Assembly: GCF_003261055.1 (NCBI RefSeq)
Contig: NZ_CP030073.1
Coordinates: forward strand, 8,184,001-8,248,000
Source of the DNA: Streptomyces cadmiisoli
Lineage (GTDB): Bacteria > Actinomycetota > Actinomycetes > Streptomycetales > Streptomycetaceae
Reading direction: 5' to 3'
DNA: 64,000 nucleotides
Shown: positions 40,679 through 49,908 of the stretch, piece after piece
How positions within the stretch are numbered: the first letter of the stretch is position 1
How the letters are laid out: each line of letters opens with the position of its first letter
Program-made: the position numbers and the translations under genes
Notes under the pieces: model-generated
Databases searched by the model: none
The model's input: the letters and a program-made list of their open reading frames with translations, nothing else
Told to the model about the DNA's origin: nothing

Positions 40679-40953
40679 CGGTCCTTGATCGGCCGGATGG
40701 TCCAGATGGCCGGATGGGCCGGACCGGCCAGGTGGGAGATCCGGGGCCTTCCCCGCCGGAGCCAGTAGGAGTCCGGTTCTCTCAGGGGGGATCGATCTGC
40801 CCGGCGATCTCGTCGTCGGGCAGATCCTGCCGCTGTGCCTCCCGATCGCTGACCGCCGACCAATTAGGATGCCGGGGTTCGTTGGCCCCATTGCATGAGG
40901 ACCCACGCCGGTGCTGCTCTCCGCGCCGACCGGTACTCGGGAGGGATGCACAC

Positions 40954-41637
40954 GTGCCCCGGTCGGTCACGGGAAAACCGCCCACCCGGCGCCAGTTGGC
41001 CGCCGAGCAGACACGCCGGAAACTGCTCCGCGCTGCGCTGGAGGAATTCTCCGAGCGGCCGTACGGGGAAGTCACCGTCGGGAACATCGCACGCTCGGCG
41101 GGAGTCGCCCATGGCCTGCTCTCCCACCACTTCAAGGGCAAGGAGAACCTCTACGCGGAGGTGGTGCTGGAGGTGGACCGGCAGCTCCGGGCCGCCGCGA
41201 GGATTCCTCTCGACGGACCGGTCGCCGACCGTCTGCGCCGGCATCTCACCGCGCACCTGGAATTCCTGGCCGCGCACCGGGAAGCCGCGCTGAACCTGGT
41301 TCTGCGCCGCGCGGAGGCGATGGACCTGGCCGAGGAGGCCTTCGCCACCACACGGCGGGACGGTATTTCCGCCCTCTGCGGGCTGCTCGGACTGGATGTC
41401 GACGAACCAGCCCTTGAGCTGCCCATGCGGGGGTTCACCTCCGCTTGCGACGAGATGACGCGCCACTGGCTGCGGACCGGTCCACCGTTCGAGACGGGGC
41501 CGCTGGTCGAGTGCTGTGTCACCTTTCTGGCAGGCGCGCTGCGCGCCGCCCATGATCTGGCGCCGAGTCCCGCTCTGCACCGTGCGCTTGAGGAACTCCT
41601 GGCCGGCAAGCCCCACCAGGTCTCGCCGCCCGCTTGA
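40954..41637 (+). CDS. TetR-family regulator
   Basis: 227 residues from GTG 40954, preceded by GGAGGG. The DNA-binding domain spans about 13-60 (R-R-K-L-L-R-A-A-L-E-E-F-S-E-R, then V-T-V-G-N-I-A-R-S-A-G-V-A-H-G-L-L-S-H-H-F-K-G-K-E-N-L), a full TetR helix-turn-helix. The C-terminal domain resembles those of fatty-acid or amine-responsive TetR proteins only in general terms. It follows the aminotransferase gene on the same strand after 275 bases, probably controlling it and the hydrolase. The gap contains a GGCCGGATGG direct repeat of doubtful meaning. Confidence 0.87.
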   Translation: MPRSVTGKPPTRRQLAAEQTRRKLLRAALEEFSERPYGEVTVGNIARSAGVAHGLLSHHFKGKENLYAEVVLEVDRQLRAAARIPLDGPVADRLRRHLTAHLEFLAAHREAALNLVLRRAEAMDLAEEAFATTRRDGISALCGLLGLDVDEPALELPMRGFTSACDEMTRHWLRTGPPFETGPLVECCVTFLAGALRAAHDLAPSPALHRALEELLAGKPHQVSPPA

Positions 41638-42241
41638 CCGCTGCTCCGGCGGCCCGAGCGGGGCGAGCGCGCCTGGTGCGGGGCGGACCCCGAACCGGCT
41701 GGACGACGAGCGGTGGCCGTGGATCCGTTGCCGGAAAGCTGTCGCCGTAGGGGTGTCCTCAGCGCGGTGACCTGCCCAGTCGTTGCTCCCGTCACCGCGG
41801 GCCTCTGTCCTGAACCCGCCCGTTCGCCGGCGTGTGACCGAGCCCCTATTTGATTGATTGCCATTCAATGAACTACAGTCAATCGCGAGCCGGTGAAGCC
41901 GTCTCATGGCTGGGATGCCAGCGGCGAAGAAGCCGCTGCGGGAAGCCGGTGGTTGCTCGTTCCATGCCGCCGGTGTGTCGACCGCGAGCAGCGCCCCGGC
42001 ACCCGAAGTCTCCCGTCGGCGCCGACACGGTCGATGCGCGGACGGGATCTCCTCCGGTCGCCCGTTCCCCCGGCGGGCGACCGGAGTCCCCGACGGGTCG
42101 CGGTCCGGAAGCCGAAGACGCCGCGCGGCCTGCCGCCCGGGACAGCCGTGGCCACCCGTCCGCCATACGTCCGTCAGCCGTGGCCACCTTCCGCCGGAGA
42201 CGCCAGGATGGGCCGCAAACCGATCGAAGGCGCCGCGCGTC
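41638..42241. other. 600-bp gap without a supported gene
   Basis: Open frames here lack ribosome binding sites and recognisable motifs. The one distinct feature is an A/T-rich patch at 41848-41884 containing TTGATTGATTGCC-ATTCAATG and a further TCAATC, which resembles promoter or operator DNA. The region may be a decayed gene. Confidence 0.4.
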
Positions 42242-42278
42242 CGCACCGATGCCGCACGGTTCGCGCGGCATCGGTGCG
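42242..42278 (-). terminator. 14-bp stem-loop terminator of the CU044_5270 gene
   Basis: Perfect arms 42242-42255 and 42265-42278 (CGCACCGATGCCGC and complement) surround a nine-base loop, 31 bases past the stop at 42309. Confidence 0.75.
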
Positions 42279-42308
42279 AAGCCGACGGCTTGCGTCCGCC
42301 GGCGGTGA

Positions 42309-43250
42309 TCAGTCGGTCGGTGCCTCACCGAGCGCGTCGGCGACGCCGGTCTTCAGCAGAGCCACATCGTCCGAGCCCAGGTATTCGAGGCTGTTCCGGT
42401 CGAAGACCCAGACGTCCCGGTCGTCCCCGGAGCCGAAGGCGAAGCCGATGCCCTCCCGGCCGGCCGCGTCCTCGGCGTGCTGAACCAGCCTCACGCCCGG
42501 GATCCTGGCCGCCGCGCGATAGAGCGCCGCGTCGAGCTGGGGGAGGAGGGCCGCCCCCGGAAGCATCGAACCGATGTGTTCGAGTGCCGCCTCTTCGTGG
42601 GTCGGCCCCTGGCCCTCGGTCTGCTTCCACACCATGTCGTACAGCTGATCCGGGTCCGTCGGCAGGGCCTGGAGCTCGCGGTAGGACGTGGCATTGGGGT
42701 CGGCCGCCAGGCTCATGTCCCTGGTGCCCTCGCCGGACGGGCCGGAGAGCACGGTGATCCTGGCCAGACCACGTCGATTGCCGTCCGCGGAGTGCCAGTT
42801 CGACCGGCGGAAGACGTCCTCGCCGTCGTCCATGATCTGCTGGGTGCCCTGGACCTGAGTGAAGACGTACTGGTCGTCGCGGACCGGCGTCGCCTCCTGG
42901 GCCGCGGCGACCGTGGCGATGCGGTTCAGCATGACCACGGCCTCCTCGTCCGTCCGCGGCGTCTCCTGTCCCGTGTCGAGTCCGGCCACGACGACCGCTC
43001 CGACGACGGCGGTGGCCAGGCCCACCGGCAACGCGCCCAGCCGGAACCCACGCCGGCCGCGGAACGGGGACGGCCCGCTGCCGAGGTGCTCCTGGGCGCC
43101 GCTGCCCTGGGGGCCGGCCTGCGCGGCCGACTGGCGGGCGATTTCCTGTACGAGGTTCTCCTCCAACTGAAGCATGCGGCCCGGCGGGAGCTTCGGGTCC
43201 GCGGGGCTGGGCAGCAGCCGGGTCAGTTCTTCACGTTCGGCGGAATTCAT
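42309..43250 (-). CDS. CU044_5270-family membrane-anchored protein linked to an ECF sigma factor
   Basis: 313 residues from ATG 43250, preceded by AGGAGAGG. About 75 hydrophilic residues (with L-P-S-P-A-D-P-K-L-P-P-G-R) precede one transmembrane helix (L-P-V-G-L-A-T-A-V-V-G-A-V-V-V-A-G-L), and the remaining 220 residues should be extracytoplasmic. D-Q-Y-V-F-T-Q-V and the later R-I-P-G-V-R-L-V and R-E-G-I-G-F-A-F follow the CU044_5270 pattern. Members sit next to an ECF sigma gene, as here (20-base gap), and could act as a membrane-bound regulator or sensor. No zinc anti-sigma motif is present. Confidence 0.8.
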   Translation of the reverse strand: MNSAEREELTRLLPSPADPKLPPGRMLQLEENLVQEIARQSAAQAGPQGSGAQEHLGSGPSPFRGRRGFRLGALPVGLATAVVGAVVVAGLDTGQETPRTDEEAVVMLNRIATVAAAQEATPVRDDQYVFTQVQGTQQIMDDGEDVFRRSNWHSADGNRRGLARITVLSGPSGEGTRDMSLAADPNATSYRELQALPTDPDQLYDMVWKQTEGQGPTHEEAALEHIGSMLPGAALLPQLDAALYRAAARIPGVRLVQHAEDAAGREGIGFAFGSGDDRDVWVFDRNSLEYLGSDDVALLKTGVADALGEAPTD

Positions 43251-43270
43251 CGGTGCCTCTCCTGTGCCTG

Positions 43271-43975
43271 TCACTGTGTCAGCCGGGCCGCGTCGGTGCG
43301 GCCAACCTTCTCCTGTCCGGTCGGGGAGGAGGGTCTCGGTTTTCCCCGACTGCGGATCACGGAGCGTCGGCCCAGTTCCGACTCGGCCAGCCGTCGCAGG
43401 CGCTGGCGGGCACGTGCGAGCCTCGACCGGACGGTGCTGACCGGCACATCGAGTGCCGCCGCGGCCTCCGCGTAGCTCAGCTCGGACCACACGCACAGGG
43501 CGAAGACCTCACGTTCACGTTTGCGCAGCCGGCCGAGTGCCGTGCGAGCGGCGGCGAGCCGTTCCGCGTCCTCGAGGCGGGCGACGAGGTCTTCGGAGAA
43601 GTCGTCCTCGGCGTCCTGGCGGGGCAGCCGGGCCAGGGCCGCGCTGTGGCGGCGGGCGGTCCGCTGCATGTTGCGCAGGACATTGGTGGCGATGCCGAAG
43701 ATCCAGGGGCGAAGGCCGTCGTCGGCCGATTCCCGGGCGCTGCCGCCGTCCTCGGGGGATCCCGGTGTGCGGCCGGGCCACTCCGAGTCGGGGAGGAGTT
43801 TCTGGCGCAGCCGCCAGGCTTCCAGGAACGTCAGCGAGACGGCGTCCTCCGCGGCGCTGCCATCGCCGGTCAGACGTGCGGCGTAGGCGTAGACGGCCGT
43901 GGCGTGTGCGCGGAACAACTGTGCGAAGGCTTGTTCATCGCCTGCTCTGATGCGGGTGCGTAGGGAGTCTTCCAC
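43271..43975 (-). CDS. ECF-type RNA polymerase sigma factor
   Basis: 234 residues from GTG 43975 (AGGACA upstream); the frame continues upstream without support. Region 2 covers about residues 8-80 (D-E-Q-A-F-A-Q-L-F-R-A-H-A, then A-E-D-A-V-S-L-T-F-L-E-A-W-R), and region 4 about 135-190 (R-E-V-F-A-L-C-V-W-S-E-L-S-Y-A-E-A-A-A-A-L and S-T-V-R-S-R-L-A-R-A-R). It is co-transcribed with the CU044_5270 protein, which likely controls it. A 13-bp palindrome (44140-44152) lies upstream in the region shared with the acyltransferase gene. The stimulus is unknown. Confidence 0.88.
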   Translation of the reverse strand: MEDSLRTRIRAGDEQAFAQLFRAHATAVYAYAARLTGDGSAAEDAVSLTFLEAWRLRQKLLPDSEWPGRTPGSPEDGGSARESADDGLRPWIFGIATNVLRNMQRTARRHSAALARLPRQDAEDDFSEDLVARLEDAERLAAARTALGRLRKREREVFALCVWSELSYAEAAAALDVPVSTVRSRLARARQRLRRLAESELGRRSVIRSRGKPRPSSPTGQEKVGRTDAARLTQ

Positions 43976-44139
43976 GTCTTGTCCTGTCCGTGCGCCGCGA
44001 GGGGTCTCGGTGACCGTGGTCACATTCGGCGGCTTCGTTCCGGGGGAGTGCCGCGGGCGACGTCGGTCCCGTCCGGGAGGTGCCCGGAGGGCGGGAGGTC
44101 GCGTCGGCGAACGGCTCACAGCGTACTGGACAGCTCGTT

Positions 44140-44152
44140 GGACACTGTGTCC
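44140..44152. promoter_or_regulatory. palindrome GGACAC-T-GTGTCC in the sigma-acyltransferase region
   Basis: A perfect 6-1-6 inverted repeat lies in the 360-base divergent region between the sigma factor and the acyltransferase; TGGACA is repeated 12 bases to its left. No other gene or hairpin of note occurs in 43976-44335. Confidence 0.4.
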
Positions 44153-44335
44153 TGAAGTGAGGCGGCCGCTGACCGCGGTGCGGGGCCCGGGCCCGGCCGT
44201 GATTCCCGGGCATGGCACGTCCGGCGGGGCACTGTGCCCGCGGCGTCCGGCGCGGTCCGACGACCACGGCGTCCGGCCCACCCTCATATGACCGCCCTCA
44301 CAAGAACCGACCCGGCGCAGCGGACAGGTGCGTGT

Positions 44336-46483
44336 GTGACCCACCCCCTGATCACCCCGTACGCCGAGCAGGAACGTGACTCGATCCGGCAGCCCGGCTC
44401 CTCACCACCCCCGGAGCACGGGCCCCGTTCCCGCCGCCCCGTCCACTCCCCGGAACCGTCGCTGCGCAAGGACATCCAGGGGCTGCGCGCCCTGGCCGTC
44501 ACGCTCGTCGTGCTCGCGCACGCTCAGCTGCCCTTCGTCAGCGGCGGATACATCGGTGTCGACGTCTTCTTCGTCATCTCCGGATTCCTCATCACCGGCG
44601 GCCTGATCAGAGAGGCCGAGCGCTCGCGGTCCGTGTCGCTGCGGCGCTTCTACGCACGGCGAGCGCTGCGCATCCTGCCGCTGGCCACCCTGGTGGCCCT
44701 CACCACCATGGCCGGCTGCTGGTTCTTCGCCTCCAAGATCCGTTTCACCGAGTTCATGAACGACGCGCTCGCCGGCGCGCTGTACTTCATGAACGTCGAC
44801 CTGGCGGCCTCCGGAACCGACTACCTCCGCGAGGGTGCCGCCCCCTCGCCGTTCCAGCACTTCTGGTCGCTGTCGGTGGAGGAGCAGTTCTACCTCCTGT
44901 GGCCGGTGCTGCTGCTGGTGAGCTGGAAGTGCTTTCGACGGCCATGGCTGAAGGCTCTGCCCCTGGGTGTGCTGTGCCTGGTCTCCTTCGCCTTCTCCGT
45001 CGGTGTGGGTGAGGCCTCGCCGTCCTGGTCGTACTTCGGTCCGCACACACGGCTCTGGGAACTGGGTGCCGGGAGCCTGCTCGCCTTCGCCGCCTCGGCG
45101 CTCGCGCACCTTCCCCGCCCGCTGGCCGAAGCCGCCACCTGGCTGGGTCTGGCCGGGATCCTCGCCTCGGCCGTGCTGTACGACGACCGCACCCCCTTCC
45201 CCGGCTACCACGCGCTGGTGCCCGTGGCCGGAGCGGCGCTCGTCATCGCGGGCGGATGCGGTGCGTCCCCGCCGTTCGCGTCACGGCTGCTGTCCGTACC
45301 ACCGGCGACCTGGCTGGGCGGTCTCTCCTACGGCTGGTATCTCTGGCACTGGCCCGTGCTCATGATCGGCCCGTCCGCTCTGACGCGTACGCCCACCCCG
45401 GAGCTCTCCCTCGTGCTGGCGCTGATGGCCCTGCTTCTGGCCTGGGTCACCCTGCACCTGGTGGAGAACCCGATCCGGCATCGCCGGTCGCTGCGCCGCA
45501 GGTCCGCCGCCGCCCTCGCCCTCGGACTGGGCCTGTCGGCGACCGTCGTCGCGGGTGCCCTGGTCGCGGCGTCCTTCCCGCCGGCGATCAGCTCGACCGC
45601 GCGTGCCCCGGAACTGGACAGGGCCCTCGCGGCGGCCGACGATCCCCGTACCGGCCTGGAGGAACTCGTCGCCGGATCGGCGGCGAGCCTGCCGCGCAAC
45701 CTGTCACCGCGGCTCACCGAGATGAAGGAGCAACGGTCGGCCGTCTACCGAGACGGTTGCCATGTCGGCTACGGCGGCGAGAAGTCCCCCGGTTGTGTCT
45801 ACGGTGACCGGACCTCCGACAAGGTGGTCGTCCTCTTCGGCGACTCCCATGCCGCGCAGTGGTTCCCCGCGCTGGAGAGCCTCAGCCGCAAGCACGGGTG
45901 GAAGCTCGTGTCGCTGACGAAGTCGTCGTGCAAGACCGCCGACGTGATGATCGTCGCCCAGAACCGCCCCTACAAGGCCTGCGAGAACTGGCGCGAGGAC
46001 GCGCTGAACCGTATCGGGCGGCTGCGGCCGCAGCTGGTCGTGACCTCTTCGTCGGAGGCCGCCACCCCGGCCGAGCGGATGGCGGATCCGTCGGCAGAAT
46101 GGCGCGCCGGGTACGAACGTGTCTACCGGCAACTGGCCCGCCGCTCCGAGCACCTTCTGGTTCTCCTCGACAACCCGTGGCCGAGGAACGACGCGGTGGA
46201 ATGCGCCGCGAGCCGTCCCCTGGACCTGCCGGCCTGCGAGCAAAGTTCCCGGGAGGCGGTCAAGAGTCCGGTTCTCAGGGAGGCGAGCCGCCGGGCGGCC
46301 CGGCACGTCAAGGCGTCGCTGCTGGACCCGATGCCCTGGTTCTGCGCCCCGGGCGGCCGTTGCCCGCTCGTGGTGGGCGACACGTTCGTCTACCGCGACG
46401 AGAGCCATGTGGCGGAGTCGTACGCGGCGGCGCTGACCCCGCTGCTGGAGCGGGAGCTGAGGCCCACGGGGCTCGTCGACTGA
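44336..46483 (+). CDS. OafA/YrhL-type acyltransferase fused to an SGNH domain
   Basis: 715 residues from GTG 44336 (AGGTG five bases upstream); ATG 44288 is the alternative and has no ribosome binding site. Residues about 50-420 form the acyltransferase-3 membrane domain with ten or so helices, including R-A-L-A-V-T-L-V-V-L-A-H, F-F-V-I-S-G-F-L-I-T and F-W-S-L-S-V-E-E-Q-F-Y. A C-terminal SGNH domain (about 490-710) carries V-L-F-G-D-S-H-A-A-Q-W and Y-R-D-E-S-H-V, the catalytic Ser and Asp/His. Such proteins move acetyl groups across the membrane to cell-wall or exported polysaccharides. Regulation is unclear. Confidence 0.88.
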   Translation: MTHPLITPYAEQERDSIRQPGSSPPPEHGPRSRRPVHSPEPSLRKDIQGLRALAVTLVVLAHAQLPFVSGGYIGVDVFFVISGFLITGGLIREAERSRSVSLRRFYARRALRILPLATLVALTTMAGCWFFASKIRFTEFMNDALAGALYFMNVDLAASGTDYLREGAAPSPFQHFWSLSVEEQFYLLWPVLLLVSWKCFRRPWLKALPLGVLCLVSFAFSVGVGEASPSWSYFGPHTRLWELGAGSLLAFAASALAHLPRPLAEAATWLGLAGILASAVLYDDRTPFPGYHALVPVAGAALVIAGGCGASPPFASRLLSVPPATWLGGLSYGWYLWHWPVLMIGPSALTRTPTPELSLVLALMALLLAWVTLHLVENPIRHRRSLRRRSAAALALGLGLSATVVAGALVAASFPPAISSTARAPELDRALAAADDPRTGLEELVAGSAASLPRNLSPRLTEMKEQRSAVYRDGCHVGYGGEKSPGCVYGDRTSDKVVVLFGDSHAAQWFPALESLSRKHGWKLVSLTKSSCKTADVMIVAQNRPYKACENWREDALNRIGRLRPQLVVTSSSEAATPAERMADPSAEWRAGYERVYRQLARRSEHLLVLLDNPWPRNDAVECAASRPLDLPACEQSSREAVKSPVLREASRRAARHVKASLLDPMPWFCAPGGRCPLVVGDTFVYRDESHVAESYAAALTPLLERELRPTGLVD

Positions 46484-46632
46484 GGATCGCGGCAAGCCGG
46501 CCCGCCGCGCCGGTTCGGCCTCCGGCCGTGCCGGCTGCCGCCCTACTCGCCGGACGCGTCTGACGTACCTGCGCGGCTCAGCGCCGTGCCCACGGCTGGG
46601 CAGCTCTCCGACCGGACCGGGCACGGAACACA

Positions 46633-46662
46633 TGGGGCGCCCTCGAGACAGGGGGCGCCCCA
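46633..46662. terminator. bidirectional terminator between convergent acyltransferase and GH106 genes
   Basis: TGGGGCGCCC (46633-46642) and its complement (46653-46662) form a perfect 10-bp stem with a ten-base loop, in the 207-base gap between two convergent genes. Confidence 0.65.
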
Positions 46663-46690
46663 CGGTCGTCGACCGACCTACCGGGTCAGG

Positions 46691-49684
46691 TCAGGTCAGC
46701 GGCGCGCGGCCGTACGGCACCAGGCGAACGGGGCCCACCAGCCCGTAGTTCTGGCGTTTCGCCCCGCCGAAGACCGGCGCGTTGGCGACCCGCAGGCGGT
46801 TCAGCAGCGTTGTCGCCACCTCCACCTCCACGGTGTTGGCGCCCCGCCGCAGGTACGGGCCCACGTCGACCCGCGGCGTCAACTGGTCCGCCGGAGGCAG
46901 CCGGTGCCCGTTCACGGTGACACGGAAGGTGTCGAAGACCTCACCCAGGTCGAGGTAGGCCCCGTACCCGCCCGTCCACGGTGTGTCCAGGTGCACGGTG
47001 GTGCGGTAGCGGCCGATGCCCGACACGTCCTCCAGGCCCGGGATCGCGGGCCAGGCGGCCGGGGCGTCGAGGGTGAATTCGCGGCGCGGCTTGAGGGTCT
47101 GGGAGGGGCGGGCGCCCGGTTGCCAGTCCTCGACCGTCAGGGACCAGCGCGTCAGCGGGATCGGCTCGGGCAACCCGCCCAGGACGGTCTCGACGGTCCG
47201 GCCGTCGTGGAGCGTCGTACGGTACGTGCCCGGACGGACGTCGCGGATCTCCGGGCGGCCGCCCGCTCCGCGGAGCACCTCCGCCGCCTCGCTGGTCCGG
47301 GCCGACACGTACGGGCGGTCGGCCCAAGCGCCCGGACGTACCAGGGCGACGATCGCGGTCGCGCCCGGCTCCAGGGTGACGCGCAGGCGGATCCGTCCGT
47401 CGTCCGTACGGGAGTACAGCGGCAGCGGCTCCACCGCGCCGGTCCAGGCGTCGAGGCGGTAGGGCACCGTGTCCCGCCAGCGCGTCGTGAGGGTGACGTC
47501 GTGGTTGAGCCGGGTGGTGGCCGAGTTCTTGGTCACCGAGTCGACGGCGAAGAAGAAGTAGTCGGCCTCCCGGTCGGCGCGGTGGGCGTGGACCAGCCAT
47601 GAGCGCTGGGCGTACTCCACGTCGCGGCGCAGGCCCAGTGCGGCGATGGCCTCCGGCACGTAGGGCCGGTCGGGCACCACGCGGACCTTCGGCAGGGCCA
47701 GCAGTTCGGTGAACAGGGCACGCAGCCGTTCGTTGTCGCCGGGACCGGCGAGGCCCGGGACGCGGGCGTCGGACCAGTCGCCGATGACGATGAGCGGCAG
47801 ACCGGCCCTGGCCCAGCCGACGAGCTTCTCGGCGACGTCGATCTGCATCGTGCGGTCCTTGCCGCTCAGGACGTCGCCCTCGATGACGAGCGCTTTGAAC
47901 CCGGGGCCCTCCGGGGCGAGCCGTCCGTCCCGCACCTTCGCGGACGGCAGATCGAGCAGCCGCGGGCTGAGGAAGAGGTGCGTCCAGCCCACGGGCACGC
48001 CGTCGGCGGTGAACCAGGGCGCCCCGAGGCCCGTGCCGGCGGGGCCCTTCTGCCGCAGGATGCCGATGTCGGCCTTGTTGACCCCGGTCTGGAGGATCAG
48101 CTGGGTACGGCTCAAGTACCCGGCGATGTCGCGCACATGGCCCCAGGTCGGCTGCCGGGGCCCCCATGCCTCGCCGTACCCGCCGCTGCCGTTGTACGGC
48201 GAGAAGGCGGCGAAGCCCGGCCAGGCCGCGCCGGGCGCCTCGGCGTAGGCGAAGCCGTGGAAGACGGCCTGGTTGACCCCGGCCGCGTACTGGACGACCA
48301 GCTTGCGCAGCGTGGCGTCCCATGTCGTGCCGTAGGCGCCGCCGGCCGTCGCGCCCGCTTCGTTGGACAGGATGTCCTTGCCGCCCATGTCCCGGCCGCC
48401 GGCCAGGCAGCGGAAGTCGTCGGCGTTCTTGAAGCCCAGCGACTCGCCCTCGGAGATGTCGAGCACGGCGGCGGCCCACATGGAGTCGGTGCCCGGGCCG
48501 TACGGCTGGACGCGCAGCCGCAGGCCGAGCCGGTGGGCCCACTCCTGGAACGGCTTCAGGTGGTATTCGACGTACAGCTCGGAGAGCACCTCGATGACAT
48601 CGCGGCGTACGGCCTTGTCGAGGTCCTGCCCGAAGGCGTGCACGGGGTCCTCGTCGCGCTCGACGACGGTGGCGAGGTAGGGCAGCAGGGAGTAGCCCAT
48701 GCGCTTCTCGAACTCGGCCGGAAGCGCGGGAGTCCACATCGTCTCGTCGGTTTCGAGCTCGATGGAGTCCTCGAAGAGGGCGCCGCCCGTCTCGCGCAGC
48801 AGCTTGCGGGTGCTCGGCGGGAGGAGGTGCCGCTCCCAGAACTCGATGGCGGCGCGGGTGCCTTCGGTGCTGAAGTGGTCGATGACGTAGCTGAGCGGGT
48901 CGGTGTGGTGCGGGCCCTCGGGCCGCTGGCCGGAGCCGCGCTCCCAGTAGGCGATGACGAGCCAGGGGGCGCCGTCGTCGGGGGCCGTCCAGCGGAGCTC
49001 TCCGTCGGTCACGGCGTGGGTGATGTCGGTGACCGTGGTTCGGTCGAGCAGGACGGGCCGGGCGGCGGCATCGGTGATCCGGATCGCCTGTACCAGCAGC
49101 AGTTGCTGCTTCGTGACGCCTTCGGCGGGCGGCGTGCCGGGCGCCGGGGGCGCGCCGGTCCAGCTCTGGCCGGCGGTCAGCGTGACGGTCCCGTGCGCCA
49201 GTTCCTTCACGGCGGCCGGGCTGTCGGGCGTGACCGAGGGCACGGAGTTGGGCCAGGCGGGTCCCAGGGTCAGGTCTACGGTGATGTCCCGCTTTTTTGC
49301 CTGCCGCAGGGCCGCCTCGACGGCCCTGACCCAGGCGGGTGTTCCCCAGCCGTGCGGGACGGGGTCGATGGTCTCGCCGCCGCGCATGCTGTGGGTGACG
49401 GCGGCGATCTCGACTCCGCCGAAGCCGGCGGCCGCGATCTGGTCGATCTCTCGGGCGACCTCATCGGTGTCCACGAGTGCGTCGGGCCACCACCAGCGGA
49501 ATTTCGGGCGTACGGCGGCGCCGGGAGCGGCGAACACGCGGGGCACGAAGCCATGTAGGTCAGGCGAGGGGCCGTGTCCGGTGGACGGTGCCGCGGCCGC
49601 GTCCGCGGCCGTGCCCCAGGGCAGGGCCATCGCGGCTCCGGCCGCGGCTCCCATCTTCAGCAGCGCTCTTCGCCGCAGGCTCAC
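46691..49684 (-). CDS. secreted GH106-like alpha-L-rhamnosidase
   Basis: 997 residues from GTG 49684, chosen for AAGGGGG six bases upstream and because it puts the Tat motif S-L-R-R-R-A-L-L-K at the N terminus. After the signal, P-K-F-R-W-W-W-P and F-G-G-V-E-I-A-A open the GH106 catalytic barrel; H-L-L-P-P-S-T and L-F-E-D-S-I-E-L-E follow, and the C-terminal 150 residues form a jelly-roll domain ending with V-T-V-N-G-H-R-L-P-P and L-R-R-G-A-N-T-V-E-V. GH106 enzymes cleave alpha-L-rhamnosides from pectic side chains or flavonoid glycosides. The gene is divergent from the GH127-GH106-GH78 operon and shares its control region. Confidence 0.82.
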   Translation of the reverse strand: MSLRRRALLKMGAAAGAAMALPWGTAADAAAAPSTGHGPSPDLHGFVPRVFAAPGAAVRPKFRWWWPDALVDTDEVAREIDQIAAAGFGGVEIAAVTHSMRGGETIDPVPHGWGTPAWVRAVEAALRQAKKRDITVDLTLGPAWPNSVPSVTPDSPAAVKELAHGTVTLTAGQSWTGAPPAPGTPPAEGVTKQQLLLVQAIRITDAAARPVLLDRTTVTDITHAVTDGELRWTAPDDGAPWLVIAYWERGSGQRPEGPHHTDPLSYVIDHFSTEGTRAAIEFWERHLLPPSTRKLLRETGGALFEDSIELETDETMWTPALPAEFEKRMGYSLLPYLATVVERDEDPVHAFGQDLDKAVRRDVIEVLSELYVEYHLKPFQEWAHRLGLRLRVQPYGPGTDSMWAAAVLDISEGESLGFKNADDFRCLAGGRDMGGKDILSNEAGATAGGAYGTTWDATLRKLVVQYAAGVNQAVFHGFAYAEAPGAAWPGFAAFSPYNGSGGYGEAWGPRQPTWGHVRDIAGYLSRTQLILQTGVNKADIGILRQKGPAGTGLGAPWFTADGVPVGWTHLFLSPRLLDLPSAKVRDGRLAPEGPGFKALVIEGDVLSGKDRTMQIDVAEKLVGWARAGLPLIVIGDWSDARVPGLAGPGDNERLRALFTELLALPKVRVVPDRPYVPEAIAALGLRRDVEYAQRSWLVHAHRADREADYFFFAVDSVTKNSATTRLNHDVTLTTRWRDTVPYRLDAWTGAVEPLPLYSRTDDGRIRLRVTLEPGATAIVALVRPGAWADRPYVSARTSEAAEVLRGAGGRPEIRDVRPGTYRTTLHDGRTVETVLGGLPEPIPLTRWSLTVEDWQPGARPSQTLKPRREFTLDAPAAWPAIPGLEDVSGIGRYRTTVHLDTPWTGGYGAYLDLGEVFDTFRVTVNGHRLPPADQLTPRVDVGPYLRRGANTVEVEVATTLLNRLRVANAPVFGGAKRQNYGLVGPVRLVPYGRAPLT

Positions 49685-49724
49685 GCCGGCCCCCTTGCTG
49701 TGCACGTCTTTGCGCACTCATGGT

Positions 49725-49737
49725 TTGAACGATTCAA
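49725..49737. promoter_or_regulatory. LacI-type operator TTGAA-CGA-TTCAA
   Basis: A perfect 5-3-5 inverted repeat 41 bases upstream of the GH106 start, in the divergent region 49685-49908. Its partner-like palindrome lies at 49869. Sugar-responsive LacI proteins in actinobacteria use such A/T-flanked CG-centred sites. Confidence 0.55.
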
Positions 49738-49868
49738 CAAGTCCGGCGGAAACATACGTGCTTGGTTGGGTCGCGGCAAGGGGTCGGGTGGCCGCTCGCA
49801 AATTTTCCCTTCAAGCACGCCCCTTGACCGAGTTCACGGTGTGGCCCCAGAGTGACCGTCAGCTCTCC

Positions 49869-49878
49869 GAAACGTTTC
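49869..49878. promoter_or_regulatory. LacI-type operator GAAACGTTTC
   Basis: A perfect 10-bp palindrome, extended by an outer A on the right, 31 bases before the GH127 start. Together with 49725 it brackets the divergent control region; sugar-dependent repression of both transcripts is the likely function. Confidence 0.6.
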
Positions 49879-49908
49879 AATCGCGTGGGTCAAAGGAGCT
49901 CTTTCTCA

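Noticed and set aside
40689..40720. Direct repeat of GGCCGGATGG after the aminotransferase
   Set aside because: Short, G/C-rich and only two copies; this is expected by chance at this base composition.
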